NCBI GenBank assembly: GCA_033795365.1
Contig: JARYGU010000001.1
Span: forward strand, 744,001-808,000
DNA length: 64,000 nt
Origin: JARYGU01 sp033795365
GTDB lineage: Bacteria; Pseudomonadota; Alphaproteobacteria; Rhizobiales; Rhizobiaceae
Direction of reading: 5' to 3'
The notes under the pieces are model-generated. The model saw only the letters and a list, made by a program, of their open reading frames with translations. It ran no database searches and was not told where the DNA came from. Made by a program: the position numbers and the translations under genes. Of this stretch, positions 35,712-44,824 are shown in pieces (position 1 is the stretch's first letter; the number at the start of each line of letters is the position of its first letter).

Positions 35712-36953
35712 ATGGAACAGATATTGCCGAAGCAGTCTTACGACGTGGATGCGATCCGCCGGGATTTTCCGATCCTGTCGCGGACGGTCTACGGCAAGCC
35801 CCTGGTCTATCTCGACAACGGCGCTTCCGCACAGAAGCCGCAGGTGGTGATCGATGCGGTCGCCCATGCCTACGCCAATGAATATGCCAATGTGCACCGC
35901 GGTCTGCATTTTCTCTCCAACGCGGCGACGGAAGCCTACGAGGCGGCACGCGAAAAGGTGCGTCGCTTCCTGAATGCGCCATCGGCGGACAATATCGTCT
36001 TCACCAAATCCTCGACCGAGGCGATCAACACCGTCGCCTACGGCTACGGCATGCCGAAGATCGGCGAAGGCGACGAGATCGTGCTCACCATCATGGAGCA
36101 TCATTCGAACATTGTTCCCTGGCACTTCATCCGGGAGCGGCAGGGCGCGAAGCTCGTCTGGGCGCCCGTGGACGATGAAGGCGCCTTCCATATCGAAGAT
36201 TTCGTCAAATGCCTGACGGATCGAACGAAGCTGATCGCGATCACGCATATGTCGAATGCGCTGGGTACGATCGTGCCCGTCAAGGAAATATGCCGGATCG
36301 CCCGCGAACGCGGTATTCCGGTTCTGGTCGATGGCTCGCAGGGCGCCGTCCACATGCCGGTCGACGTGCAGGACATCGATTGCGACTGGTATGTGATGAC
36401 CGGCCACAAGCTCTACGGTCCCTCGGGCATCGGCGTGCTTTACGGCAAGACCGAGCGGCTGAAGGAAATGAAGCCCTTTCAGGGCGGCGGGGAAATGATC
36501 TTCGAGGTGACGCAGGACGCCGTCACCTACAACGATCCGCCGCATCGCTTCGAGGCGGGAACGCCGCCGATCGTCCAGGCGATCGGGCTCGGCTATGCGC
36601 TCGACTACATGGAAAAGGTCGGCCGCGCCGCGATTTCCGTCCATGAGGCGGACCTTGCCGCCTATGCGCAGGAACGGCTGTCCTCGATCAATTCGCTGCG
36701 CATCTTCGGCACGGCGCCGGGCAAGGGGTCGATATTCTCCTTCGAGCTCGAAGGCATTCATGCGCATGACGTTTCGATGGTGATCGATCGGGCGGGCATC
36801 GCCGTTCGTGCGGGAACCCACTGCGCGCAGCCGCTCTTGAAACGTTTCGGCGTCACCTCCACATGCCGGGCATCGTTCGGCATGTACAATACCCGTGCCG
36901 AGGTCGATGCGCTCGCCGATGCGCTCGATCACGCCCGTAAATTCTTCGCCTGA
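35712..36953 (+). CDS. sufS: Group II cysteine desulfurase SufS
   Basis: 413 residues, the PLP-dependent sulfur donor of the Suf system. PLP Lys233 in TGHKLYGPSG; active Cys371 in RAGTHCAQPLLKRF on the short loop typical of SufS; LDNGASAQKPQVVID and NVHRGLHFLSNAATEAYE near the N-terminus. I used the ATG at 35712; a TTG at 35700, immediately after the sufD stop, is also possible. SufS enzymes normally need SufE or SufU, and neither is in this window. Confidence 0.95.
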   Translation: MEQILPKQSYDVDAIRRDFPILSRTVYGKPLVYLDNGASAQKPQVVIDAVAHAYANEYANVHRGLHFLSNAATEAYEAAREKVRRFLNAPSADNIVFTKSSTEAINTVAYGYGMPKIGEGDEIVLTIMEHHSNIVPWHFIRERQGAKLVWAPVDDEGAFHIEDFVKCLTDRTKLIAITHMSNALGTIVPVKEICRIARERGIPVLVDGSQGAVHMPVDVQDIDCDWYVMTGHKLYGPSGIGVLYGKTERLKEMKPFQGGGEMIFEVTQDAVTYNDPPHRFEAGTPPIVQAIGLGYALDYMEKVGRAAISVHEADLAAYAQERLSSINSLRIFGTAPGKGSIFSFELEGIHAHDVSMVIDRAGIAVRAGTHCAQPLLKRFGVTSTCRASFGMYNTRAEVDALADALDHARKFFA

Positions 36954-36963
36954 GGAGAAAGCC

Positions 36964-37344
36964 ATGTCTCTCGATTCCACGGAAGAAAAGGTCGATGCCC
37001 GCGAGGGCATCGTCAATTCGGCAATTCCTGCCGACGAGCTCGCGCGCCTCAGCGACGACATCATCTCGGCGCTGAAGACGGTCTACGACCCGGAAATTCC
37101 GGCGGACATCTTCGAGCTCGGCCTGATCTACCGGATCGACATCGAGGACGACCGGATGGTTAAGATCGATATGACGCTGACGGCGCCGGGCTGCCCGGTC
37201 GCCGGCGAAATGCCGGGTTGGGTGGAAAATGCGGTCGGAGCCGTCGAAGGCGTATCCGGCGTCGAAGTGAAGATGACCTTCGATCCGCCGTGGACGCCGG
37301 ACCGGATGTCGGAAGAGGCGCAGGTCGCTGTCGGCTGGTATTGA
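36964..37344 (+). CDS. sufT: SufT (DUF59/MIP18-type) Fe-S maturation protein
   Basis: 126 residues with the DUF59 fold: ALKTVYDPEIPADIFELGLI and DMTLTAPGCPVAGEMP with the conserved Cys. DUF59 proteins help deliver Fe-S clusters to client proteins. The acidic N-terminal 30 residues are outside the domain. ATG at 36964 with GGAGAAA before it, ten bases after the sufS stop. Confidence 0.93.
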   Translation: MSLDSTEEKVDAREGIVNSAIPADELARLSDDIISALKTVYDPEIPADIFELGLIYRIDIEDDRMVKIDMTLTAPGCPVAGEMPGWVENAVGAVEGVSGVEVKMTFDPPWTPDRMSEEAQVAVGWY

Positions 37345-37383
37345 TCCTTTTACCGGCCCCCACTACATTCGGAATCATGAACC

Positions 37384-37402
37384 GCCGGGCCTTGAACCCG
37401 GC
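37384..37402 (+). other. Hairpin in the sufT-sufA gap
   Basis: GCCGGG (37384-37389) and CCCGGC (37397-37402) around a seven-base loop, a few bases before the sufA Shine-Dalgarno (AAGGAGA). No U-run follows, so it is not a terminator; it could tune sufA expression or act in mRNA processing. Confidence 0.45.
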
Positions 37403-37422
37403 CGGCGAAGGAGATCGAGCCC

Positions 37423-37815
37423 ATGGGCTTTGCAATCATGACACTAACCGACGCGGCAGCCGACCGCGTGAAGGCGATCGTCGACAATGCCGGCGGCGAC
37501 GCTAGGGGCATCCGCGTCGGCGTGAAAAAGGGCGGCTGCGCCGGAATGGAATATTCCATCGATCTCGTCACAGAGCCCAACGCCAAGGATGATCTCGTCG
37601 ATCGCAACGGCGCCAAGGTCTGGATCGCTCCTGAGGCTGTGCTCTATCTGCTCGGCACGCAGATGGATTTCGAGGTGACGACACTGCGCTCCGGCTTCAC
37701 CTTCAACAATCCGAACCAGACCTCCGCATGCGGTTGCGGCGAATCCGTCGAACTGAAACCTGCGGATCTGGCGGCGCTCGCCGCAGCAGGCGGAGCCACG
37801 GTACGGGCCGGCTGA
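37423..37815 (+). CDS. sufA: A-type Fe-S carrier SufA
   Basis: 130 residues. The three ligand Cys of the A-type carriers are present: Cys39 in KKGGCAGMEY and Cys103/Cys105 in SACGCGESVE. It passes 2Fe-2S or 4Fe-4S clusters to apo-proteins. The C-terminal KPADLAALAAAGGATVRAG is a short extension beyond the conserved domain. ATG at 37423 has AAGGAGA upstream; Met6 is a possible alternative. Last gene of the suf operon; no clear terminator follows. Confidence 0.95.
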   Translation: MGFAIMTLTDAAADRVKAIVDNAGGDARGIRVGVKKGGCAGMEYSIDLVTEPNAKDDLVDRNGAKVWIAPEAVLYLLGTQMDFEVTTLRSGFTFNNPNQTSACGCGESVELKPADLAALAAAGGATVRAG

Positions 37816-37930
37816 AAAGGCCGAGCCTCCGTCAAGCCTGTGTGCTTGGCGTTTGGTTCCGCCGCCCAGTTTATTCTTGCTTTTTGCGTTCCGGATGTAT
37901 GATCTCCCCGTTCTCGGGGCAGGAGAGAGC

Positions 37931-39421
37931 ATGTCTTTGGCGCAGCAGGATTTTGCCGCTTCGTTGTATCGGAACCTTCCGTTTCCGGTGATCGTCACCG
38001 ATCGGCAGGGCAATACCGTTTCATTGAACGAGGCGGCGAAACGGGCTTTTCTGGTCTCAAGCGGGGTCGAAGCACCGGTTTCGCTTCTGGCGACACCTGC
38101 CGAAGCGGTTGGCCTGCTTGGCCGTCTGGCCGGCTACGGCAGCGAGCAGGCTCATGCCATTCGCTTCCGCCGTTGTGACGGATCCGAGTTCGATGCGACG
38201 GCTCATGTCATCTCGCTCGTCGAGGAAGCGCCGGCTCAAGGATATGTGGTCGTTCTGCGCAGTCTGCTTTCCGGCGGCAGCCATGGCGAACAAATCCTGA
38301 TGGGCCACAAGCTGGATGCCGCGCTCGATACGATACCCGAGGGCTTTGCCATCTTCGACCGCGAGGACGATCGCCTGATCATGTTCAACAAGGCCTTCCG
38401 CGACCGCTGCGGGCCCGCCAAGGAAGCCGTCAGGGTTGGGGTGACGCTTGAAAGCATCATCCGGGAAAATATTCGGCTCGGCGTCTATACCGGCATAGCC
38501 GAGGGCACACCGGAAGCGGAATCCTGGGTGCAGGCGCGTCTTGCCGACCATCGCGATACCGGTTCGAACGGAATCGTCTTCCAATATGCCGACGGCCGCT
38601 GGATGCGCTCGGAAAGCCATCTGACCGAGACCGGGCAGATCGTCGCGCTCCGGATCGACGTCACGGATGTCAAGCGAGCCGAACGGGCTCTGGCGGAGCA
38701 AGCCGTCGAACTCCAGCGCAAGAACCAGGCGCTCAACCAGTTCAACGCGACGGTGTCGCATGATCTGAAGGCGCCGCTGCGCCACATCTCGATGTTCTCC
38801 GAGATGATGTGCGACGACATACGCAACGATCGGCTTTCCGATCTTGCGACCTATGCGGATCATATCAGGCAGAGCACGGTGCGCATGCAGCGGCTGGTCG
38901 AAAGCCTTCTCGAATATTCGCAGATCGCCTATCGGATCGCCTCCGTGCGCCGTGTATCGCTGCAGGCCGTCGTTTCCGAGGCATTGCAGTTGCTCGAAGA
39001 GTATATTCGCGAAGCGGAAGCGGTTGTCGACGTGGGAAGATTGCCCGAAGTCGACGGCGATCCTGAGCTTCTAAAGCGGCTCGCTCAGAACCTGATCGGC
39101 AATGCATTGAAATATTGCCATGAAGGGAAAAAACCCGAGGTTCGCATCTATGGGCGCGATGAGGGCGAGAGCGTCGAGTTCATCGTCGAGGACGAGGGCA
39201 TTGGCATCGATCCCCGATATGCCGACAAGATTTTCGACGTGTTTCAGCGGCTTCATCGCGACGAGAGCGTCTACAAGGGAACAGGCGTCGGCCTCTCGCT
39301 GGTCAAGCGGATCGCCGAAAGCCATGACGGCGAGATCAGGCTTGACACGAACTATGGTCCGGGCGCACGTTTCGTGGTGACTTTTCCGAAAAGATTTATG
39401 ATTTCCCGAGAGCGATTTTGA
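37931..39421 (+). CDS. PAS-domain sensor histidine kinase
   Basis: 496 residues, no membrane segment. A short PAS (about 10-110), a second PAS (about 130-250), then HisKA with His277 in NATVSHDLKAPLRH and HATPase with NLIGNALKYC, EDEGIGIDPRY and GTGVGLSLVKRIAE. Phosphotransfer to the next gene product is expected. ATG at 37931 with AGGAGA seven bases upstream. A CCCCG/CGGGG hairpin (37906-37919) and a TATGAT -10-like hexamer (37898-37903) lie just ahead. The stop overlaps the start of the response regulator. Confidence 0.92.
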   Translation: MSLAQQDFAASLYRNLPFPVIVTDRQGNTVSLNEAAKRAFLVSSGVEAPVSLLATPAEAVGLLGRLAGYGSEQAHAIRFRRCDGSEFDATAHVISLVEEAPAQGYVVVLRSLLSGGSHGEQILMGHKLDAALDTIPEGFAIFDREDDRLIMFNKAFRDRCGPAKEAVRVGVTLESIIRENIRLGVYTGIAEGTPEAESWVQARLADHRDTGSNGIVFQYADGRWMRSESHLTETGQIVALRIDVTDVKRAERALAEQAVELQRKNQALNQFNATVSHDLKAPLRHISMFSEMMCDDIRNDRLSDLATYADHIRQSTVRMQRLVESLLEYSQIAYRIASVRRVSLQAVVSEALQLLEEYIREAEAVVDVGRLPEVDGDPELLKRLAQNLIGNALKYCHEGKKPEVRIYGRDEGESVEFIVEDEGIGIDPRYADKIFDVFQRLHRDESVYKGTGVGLSLVKRIAESHDGEIRLDTNYGPGARFVVTFPKRFMISRERF

Positions 39422-39825
39422 GCGACGGACTTAAAAAGCTGATGATGGTGGATGACGATGCAGTCGATGCACGATTTGTCTCCAGGGCCTTTTTTGAAGC
39501 CGGCAGCCCGCTTGACATAACCCACGTCTCCGACGCGGAAACCGCAAGCGCCAGGCTGGACAGCGAGAAATTCGATTACATCCTGCTCGACATCAATATG
39601 CCGGGAACGAACGGCATGGAACTGCTCCGGCGCCTGAGGACCCGCAAACGCACGGCGATCACACCCGTCATCATGCTGTCTTCCTCTGCAAACGCGACGG
39701 ATATCAGCGAAGCCTATGAGAACGGCGCCAACGCCTATGCCGTCAAGCCTTCGACGCTCGGCGGCTACCGGGCTTTTGCCGAAGGCTTCACCCGGTTCTG
39801 GCTGGACGTCGCGGTATCTCCCTGA
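39418..39825 (+). CDS. Single-domain response regulator
   Basis: 135 residues, receiver domain only: acidic triad MMVDDDAVDARF (Asp11-13 region), phospho-acceptor Asp58 in LLDINMPG, Thr/Ser as MLSSSA, Lys in YAVKPST. No output domain, so it works by protein contact or as a phospho-shuttle (Rcp1/CheY-like). The TTG start overlaps the kinase stop (TTGA, 39418-39421), so the pair is translationally coupled. A long hairpin terminator follows. Confidence 0.9.
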   Translation: MSDGLKKLMMVDDDAVDARFVSRAFFEAGSPLDITHVSDAETASARLDSEKFDYILLDINMPGTNGMELLRRLRTRKRTAITPVIMLSSSANATDISEAYENGANAYAVKPSTLGGYRAFAEGFTRFWLDVAVSP

Positions 39826-39860
39826 TCGCGTCTTCACTCGTTTTCGATGCATCGAAACGG

Positions 39861-39894
39861 CGAGGCCTCGCTTCACGAATGAAGCGGGGCCTCG
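39861..39894. terminator. Strong terminator hairpin between response regulator and gltA
   Basis: Arms 39861-39875 and 39880-39894 pair over 15 positions (one G-U) with a CGAA loop, then TTCCTT. It sits between the 3' ends of the convergent response regulator and gltA genes and can stop transcripts from either side, although the U-run is short on both. Confidence 0.75.
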
Positions 39895-39918
39895 TTCCTT
39901 GCGGCTTGGCCGAGGGTT

Positions 39919-41208
39919 TCAGCGCTTGGAAACGGGAAGGTAGTCGCGCTTCGGCTCGCCGACATAAAGCTGGCGCGGGCGGCCGATGCGCTGCTCGGGA
40001 TCCTCGATCATCTCGTTCCACTGGGCGATCCAGCCGACCGTGCGCGCGAGCGCGAAGAGCACGGTGAACATGGTGGTGGGGAAGCCCAGCGCCTTCAGCG
40101 TGATGCCCGAATAGAAGTCGATGTTCGGGTACAGCTTCTTTTCGATAAAATATTCGTCGGTGAGCGCGATCCGCTCCAGTTCCATCGCGACTTCGAGGAG
40201 CGGGTCGTCCTTGTGGCCGAGTTCGGCGAGCACTTCGTGCGTCGTCTTCTGCATGATCTTGGCGCGCGGGTCGTAATTCTTGTAGACCCGGTGGCCGAAG
40301 CCCATCAGGCGGAAGGGATCGTTCTTGTCCTTCGCGCGGGCAACATATTCCGGAATGCGATCGGCCGTGCCGATTTCCGCGAGCATGTTGAGGGCCGCCT
40401 CGTTGGCGCCGCCGTGGGCCGGGCCCCAAAGGCAGGCGATGCCTGCGGCAATGCACGCGAACGGATTGGCGCCGGACGAGCCCGCAAGACGCACCGTCGA
40501 AGTCGAGGCATTTTGCTCGTGATCTGCATGCAGGATGAAAATACGGTCCATGGCGCGCGCCAGAACCGGATTGACGACATATTCCTCGCACGGAACGGCA
40601 AAACACATGCGCAGGAAGTTCGACGCATAATCGAGATCGTTCTTCGGATAAACGAAAGGCTGGCCGATATGGTACTTGTAGGCCATGGCGGCGATCGTCG
40701 GCATCTTGGCGATCATGCGCAGCGAAGCGACCATCCGCTGGTGCGGATCGGTGATATCGGTCGAGTCGTGATAGAAGGCCGAGAGCGCACCGACGCAGCC
40801 GCACATCACCGCCATGGGATGCGCATCGCGGCGGAATCCGGTGAAGAAGCGTGTCATCTGTTCATGCACCATCGTGTGATGCGTCACACGATAGTCGAAA
40901 TCGTCCTTCTGTGCCTTCGTCGGCAGTTCGCCGTAGAGAAGAAGATAACACACTTCGAGAAAGTCGCCGTGTTCGGCCAGTTGCTCGATCGGATAGCCGC
41001 GATGCAGAAGCACGCCCTCGTCGCCGTCGATATAGGTGATCTTGGATTCACAGGACGCAGTCGAGGTGAAGCCGGGATCGTAGGTGAAGGTGCCGGTCTG
41101 CTTGTAGAGGGAGCCGATGTCCACGACATCCGGACCGATTGACCCGGATCGCACCGGCAACTCGATTGTCTTGCCGCCAACCGATACATCCGCGCTTTTT
41201 TCTGTCAT
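39919..41208 (-). CDS. gltA: Type II citrate synthase
   Basis: Condenses oxaloacetate and acetyl-CoA, entry to the TCA cycle. 429 residues, the bacterial type II (hexameric) length. TYDPGFTSTASCESKITYID near the N-terminus; active-site blocks ILHADHEQNASTSTVR, WGPAHGGANEAALNML (catalytic His), MGFGHRVYKNYDPRAKIM (catalytic His) and LYPNIDFYSGI (catalytic Asp). ATG at 41208 with GGAGG eight bases upstream. A monocistronic gene, divergent from comEC. Confidence 0.97.
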   Translation of the reverse strand: MTEKSADVSVGGKTIELPVRSGSIGPDVVDIGSLYKQTGTFTYDPGFTSTASCESKITYIDGDEGVLLHRGYPIEQLAEHGDFLEVCYLLLYGELPTKAQKDDFDYRVTHHTMVHEQMTRFFTGFRRDAHPMAVMCGCVGALSAFYHDSTDITDPHQRMVASLRMIAKMPTIAAMAYKYHIGQPFVYPKNDLDYASNFLRMCFAVPCEEYVVNPVLARAMDRIFILHADHEQNASTSTVRLAGSSGANPFACIAAGIACLWGPAHGGANEAALNMLAEIGTADRIPEYVARAKDKNDPFRLMGFGHRVYKNYDPRAKIMQKTTHEVLAELGHKDDPLLEVAMELERIALTDEYFIEKKLYPNIDFYSGITLKALGFPTTMFTVLFALARTVGWIAQWNEMIEDPEQRIGRPRQLYVGEPKRDYLPVSKR

Positions 41209-41345
41209 GTCGATCCTCCATTGCTGAAACGTGGCACAGAGCCGTACCAAACCGTGACGTGCCGCTTTGCTAGCCCATTTAGCCCTCGCTGCCAAGCCGC
41301 GAGAAAGTCTAATTGTGCATTGCGAAAGCGACGTTCTGGCGATGC

Positions 41346-41374
41346 AATATCTACTCTTCACGCGCAGTTTCAAG
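41346..41374 (-). promoter_or_regulatory. Candidate gltA promoter
   Basis: On the minus strand CTTGAA (41369-41374) and GATATT (41346-41351) with 17 bases between, close to the rhizobial CTTGAC-N17-CTATAT pattern. It would leave a leader of roughly 130 bases before gltA. Weak -10, so tentative. The rest of the 299-bp gltA-comEC gap shows nothing I can name. Confidence 0.35.
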
Positions 41375-41507
41375 CAATTTATGGGCGCTGGACACAAGTT
41401 GTTGAGGTGGCATTCTTTTTTCTGAATATGTCTCCGGATGCAATGACCGGGGATTGCAATCCGTAATCATGAGTTGCATCATCTCGGCTTGGGGCAGGGT
41501 GGCATCC

Positions 41508-44012
41508 ATGAGAGATGGCGATCAGGGCGAGATCTATCGCACGGCGGAAAGCAGTGCATGGGAGATTTCTCGTCACCCCTTGTTCCGACCGCCGGCGCTC
41601 CAACCGGACGTGAGAACGGAAACACCGGTGGTGGTTCGGCGGCGCGGTGCAGTGGCGGCGGCCGGGGCCGTTTCCGCCCGGCTTGCAGCGGCCGCGCACC
41701 GGTCGCGCGACGCCGTGGCGCAGGAGCGCGAATACGGGCATTTCTTTCTGTTCGTTCCGGTCTTCCTCGGAGCGGGGGCGGCGATCTGGTATGCCTTGCC
41801 GCGCGATCCGCCCATGCTGGCGCTTCTCATCGCCTGCGCCGTTTTCGCCTGGCCCGCCTGGCGCAGGCGGCACGATCCGGACCTGATCGCCGTTGCTGCC
41901 GCGGCCGCCTTTCTCCTTCCGGTTGGAATGGTGTTCGCCGCCCTGGAAAGCAACCGGCTTTCGACGGTCATCCTCGACACGCCCGTCACCACGCATATCG
42001 AGGGGCGGGTCCTGTCGCGGGAAGCGGACGACAGGGGGCGCATACGCTATCTCGTGCAATTGACATCCACCCGCGACCCGGCCCTGAAACGCCCGCCTTC
42101 CCGTATCACGCTGCTCGTCCGCAGCGCGCATGAGCCCGTGAGCATTGGAGGGACGATCGCCGGAAGGGCACGCCTCAATCCTCCTTCCGGCCCCGCTCTT
42201 CCGGGACTGAACGACTTCGCGTTCGACGCCTATATGGCCGGCAACGGGGCCGTCGGCTTCTTCTACGGCAAGCCTGACACGAGCCGCCCGTCATCTTCCG
42301 GCGGCGGCATTTTCGAGCGGATGAGCGAACGGATCGCAACCTGGCGCAACGGCATTACCGAGCATATCCGCAGCCGGATCGGGGGTGATGCCGGTGCGAT
42401 CGCGGCAGCGCTCGTCACGGCCGAGCAGCGGGCGATCAGCCCGGATACGGTGGAAGCGCTGCGGCAGGCGGGTCTCGCCCACGTGCTGGCGATCTCGGGC
42501 CTGAACATGGTGCTCGCCGCCGGGACGTTCCTCGTCGGAGCCCGGATGTTCCTCGCGCTCGTTCCGGGGCTTGCCGAGCGCTATCCCGTCAAGAAGATCG
42601 CAGCCGCCGGTGCGCTGGTCATGGTCACTCTTTACATCATGATTTCCGGCGGCGCCATTTCCGCGGTGCGCTCATGGATCATGATCTCGATCATGCTGAT
42701 CGCGGTCTTCTTCGACCGCACTGCCATCAGCCTGCGCAACATCGCCCTTTCCGGGATACTGATCCTCATCGTGACGCCATCGGCGGTCACCGGCCCAGGC
42801 TTCCAGATGTCCTTCGCCGCCACGCTGGGATTGGTCGCGGGCTATGCGGCCTGGCGGGAGCGTCCCGTCCGGCAGGAGAGGCCAAATCTGCCATTGACCC
42901 GCTACGCCGGGTTCGTCTCGCGGTTTCTCGGCGGATTGCTGCTTTCGTCGCTGATCGGCGGATTTGCCACGCTGATCTATTCGATCGGCCACTTCCACCG
43001 CATTCCCGCCTATGGACTTGCCGGCAATCTCGTCGCGATGCCGGTGATCAGCGCGGTTGTCATGCCCTTCGGTTTGATCGCGATGCTGCTCATGCCCTTC
43101 GGGCTCGACGCACTTCCCTTCGCCATCATGGGCAAGGGCATCGACTGGATGATCGCCATATCCCATTGGGTCGCCGGCTGGGGCGGCGAGGTGGTGACGG
43201 GGCGGATTCCGCAGGCATCTTTCCTGCTGATCGGGCTCGGCGGCGGGCTTCTCTGCCTCCTGCGCACCCGGCTGAGGCTGTCGGGCCTTCTGCTCGTCCT
43301 CGTCGGTACGTTTCTCGCTTTCTGGCCCGATGCGCGTCCGCCGCCTGAGCTTCTCGTCTCCGAAGACGGCCGGCTGGTTGCCATTCTGTCCGGGGGCGAA
43401 GCGGCAACCAACCGGGGCCGTCCGCCGGATTTCATCTATTCGCAGTGGCGGCGTGCCTTGCGCATCCAAAGCCATACGCCGCCGCAACTCCGGCCGGCCG
43501 GGCAGGGGAAGGCGAATGAGAAGGCGGTGGGCGACGTCACCGTCGCGGAAAAGCGGCGGAAGGAGAGGCGCCGGAATATAGATAGCGAAAGCGCCCGCCG
43601 GCAGATGGCCGAAGCCTTGGAGGAAACCGAAGGAAAGCCTCGTTTCATCTGCCGGGCGAAGGAATGGTGTGCGGCCAGAACGCCGTCGAACTGGCGCGTC
43701 GTTACGATAGAGGATCCCGCATTTCTGGGAGCTGCCTGCGACAGCGCCGACTTCGTGGTCGCTTCGCAGCATCTGCGGAGCGCGCATTGCCGCTCGGGCG
43801 GGTTGCTTCTCACAGCCCGTACATTGCGCACGACCGGTGCACTCGAAATTTCACCTGCTGCAGAGCCCTCCGAGATAGGCCCGAGCTACGCCATCACGGC
43901 TTCCGTCGACACGCTCCGGCGGCCATGGACCCTGCATCGCAGCTATGACTGGCGGAGCGGCAGCTTTCAGCTGGACGGCGAGGCCGTAGCGATCAATGAT
44001 AACGGCGAATGA
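41508..44012 (+). CDS. comEC: ComEC/Rec2-type DNA uptake channel, without lactamase domain
   Basis: About 834 residues. A DUF4131-like N-terminal part with membrane helices (FFLFVPVFLGAGAAIWYALP), then the Competence domain: LRQAGLAHVLAISGLNMVLA is the family signature, followed by many helices. No HxHxDH metallo-beta-lactamase motif is present in the C-terminal 200 residues, unlike Bacillus ComEC. Start uncertain: ATG at 41508 is used, with TTG 41454 and ATG 41469 possible. Its last 20 bases overlap the 3' end of lexA on the other strand. No other competence gene is nearby. Confidence 0.88.
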   Translation: MRDGDQGEIYRTAESSAWEISRHPLFRPPALQPDVRTETPVVVRRRGAVAAAGAVSARLAAAAHRSRDAVAQEREYGHFFLFVPVFLGAGAAIWYALPRDPPMLALLIACAVFAWPAWRRRHDPDLIAVAAAAAFLLPVGMVFAALESNRLSTVILDTPVTTHIEGRVLSREADDRGRIRYLVQLTSTRDPALKRPPSRITLLVRSAHEPVSIGGTIAGRARLNPPSGPALPGLNDFAFDAYMAGNGAVGFFYGKPDTSRPSSSGGGIFERMSERIATWRNGITEHIRSRIGGDAGAIAAALVTAEQRAISPDTVEALRQAGLAHVLAISGLNMVLAAGTFLVGARMFLALVPGLAERYPVKKIAAAGALVMVTLYIMISGGAISAVRSWIMISIMLIAVFFDRTAISLRNIALSGILILIVTPSAVTGPGFQMSFAATLGLVAGYAAWRERPVRQERPNLPLTRYAGFVSRFLGGLLLSSLIGGFATLIYSIGHFHRIPAYGLAGNLVAMPVISAVVMPFGLIAMLLMPFGLDALPFAIMGKGIDWMIAISHWVAGWGGEVVTGRIPQASFLLIGLGGGLLCLLRTRLRLSGLLLVLVGTFLAFWPDARPPPELLVSEDGRLVAILSGGEAATNRGRPPDFIYSQWRRALRIQSHTPPQLRPAGQGKANEKAVGDVTVAEKRRKERRRNIDSESARRQMAEALEETEGKPRFICRAKEWCAARTPSNWRVVTIEDPAFLGAACDSADFVVASQHLRSAHCRSGGLLLTARTLRTTGALEISPAAEPSEIGPSYAITASVDTLRRPWTLHRSYDWRSGSFQLDGEAVAINDNGE

Positions 44013-44709
44013 GGCCGACGAGCTTGCCCTGGATCTTCACCCTTTCCGGCCCGAAAATGCGCGTTTCGTAGGCGGGATTTGCGGCTTCGAGGGCGATCGA
44101 GGCCCCCTTGCGGCGGAATCGCTTCAACGTCGCTTCCTCGTTGTCGACGAGTGCCACGACGATTTCTCCGGGATTGGCCGAATTGACGTTGCGGATGATG
44201 ACCGTGTCGCCGTCGAGAATGCCGGCTTCGATCATCGAGTCGCCCTTGACCTCCAGCGCGTAGTGCTCGCCGCTGCCGATCATTTCGGCGGGAACGGTGA
44301 TGTCGTGGGTGTTGTTCTGAATGGCCGAAATCGGAACGCCGGCTGCGATCCGGCCCATTACGGGAACGGAAACCGAAGATGTCGTGTCCTCGACGGGTGC
44401 CGGCTTCGGCGCCGCCGCAGGGCTGGGTTTGCCGAGGCTTCCCTCGATGACGCTCGGGGAGAAGCCGCGGCGCGGCTGCAGGCTCGGCGAATAGGCGTCC
44501 GGGAGCTTGATGACCTCCAGAGCCCGCGCCCGATTGGGAAGGCGGCGGATGAAACCACGCTCCTCAAGCGCCGTGATCAGGCGGTGAATGCCGGATTTCG
44601 AGGCGAGATCGAGAGCGTCCTTCATCTCGTCGAAGGACGGCGGTATGCCGGATTCCTTCATCCGTTCATGAATGAACAAGAGAAGTTCCTGTTGCTTGCG
44701 CGTGAGCAT
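43993..44709 (-). CDS. lexA: SOS repressor LexA
   Basis: 238 residues. N-terminal winged helix-turn-helix (MLTRKQQELLLFIHERMKES) and C-terminal S24 autoprotease: cleavage site Ala123-Gly124 in RIAAGVP, catalytic Ser158 in KGDSMIEAG and Lys196 in ATLKRF. The linker (about 75-112) is longer than in E. coli, as usual in alphaproteobacteria. ATG at 44709 is chosen; an upstream in-frame start would fall in the leader. A GTTC-N7-GTTC SOS box 49 bp upstream indicates autorepression. Confidence 0.97.
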   Translation of the reverse strand: MLTRKQQELLLFIHERMKESGIPPSFDEMKDALDLASKSGIHRLITALEERGFIRRLPNRARALEVIKLPDAYSPSLQPRRGFSPSVIEGSLGKPSPAAAPKPAPVEDTTSSVSVPVMGRIAAGVPISAIQNNTHDITVPAEMIGSGEHYALEVKGDSMIEAGILDGDTVIIRNVNSANPGEIVVALVDNEEATLKRFRRKGASIALEAANPAYETRIFGPERVKIQGKLVGLIRRYH

Positions 44710-44757
44710 GTGGTTCAACCCCGGAATCACGAAACAAATCCAGAACGGACACTATAT

Positions 44758-44772
44758 GTTCCATATGTGTTC
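44758..44772. promoter_or_regulatory. SOS (LexA) box GTTC-N7-GTTC
   Basis: GTTC at 44758-44761 and again at 44769-44772, the direct-repeat operator of alphaproteobacterial LexA. On the lexA (minus) strand it falls between a TTGCGG -35-like hexamer (44772-44777) and a TATAGT -10-like hexamer (44751-44756), so bound LexA would block its own promoter. Confidence 0.88.
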
Positions 44773-44824
44773 CGCAAGTGGCTAAAATTTCGTGAAAACC
44801 GGCGGGACCGCGGAAAATAAAGTT

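Noticed and set aside
34419..37064. 881-codon open frame antisense to sufD, sufS and sufT
   Set aside because: It mirrors three certain genes of the suf operon. Long antisense frames are common in high-GC DNA because stop codons are rare opposite strongly biased codons; the product has no domain.
41221..41466. 81-codon open frame between gltA and comEC
   Set aside because: TTG start without ribosome-binding site, covers the gltA promoter region, no recognisable product.
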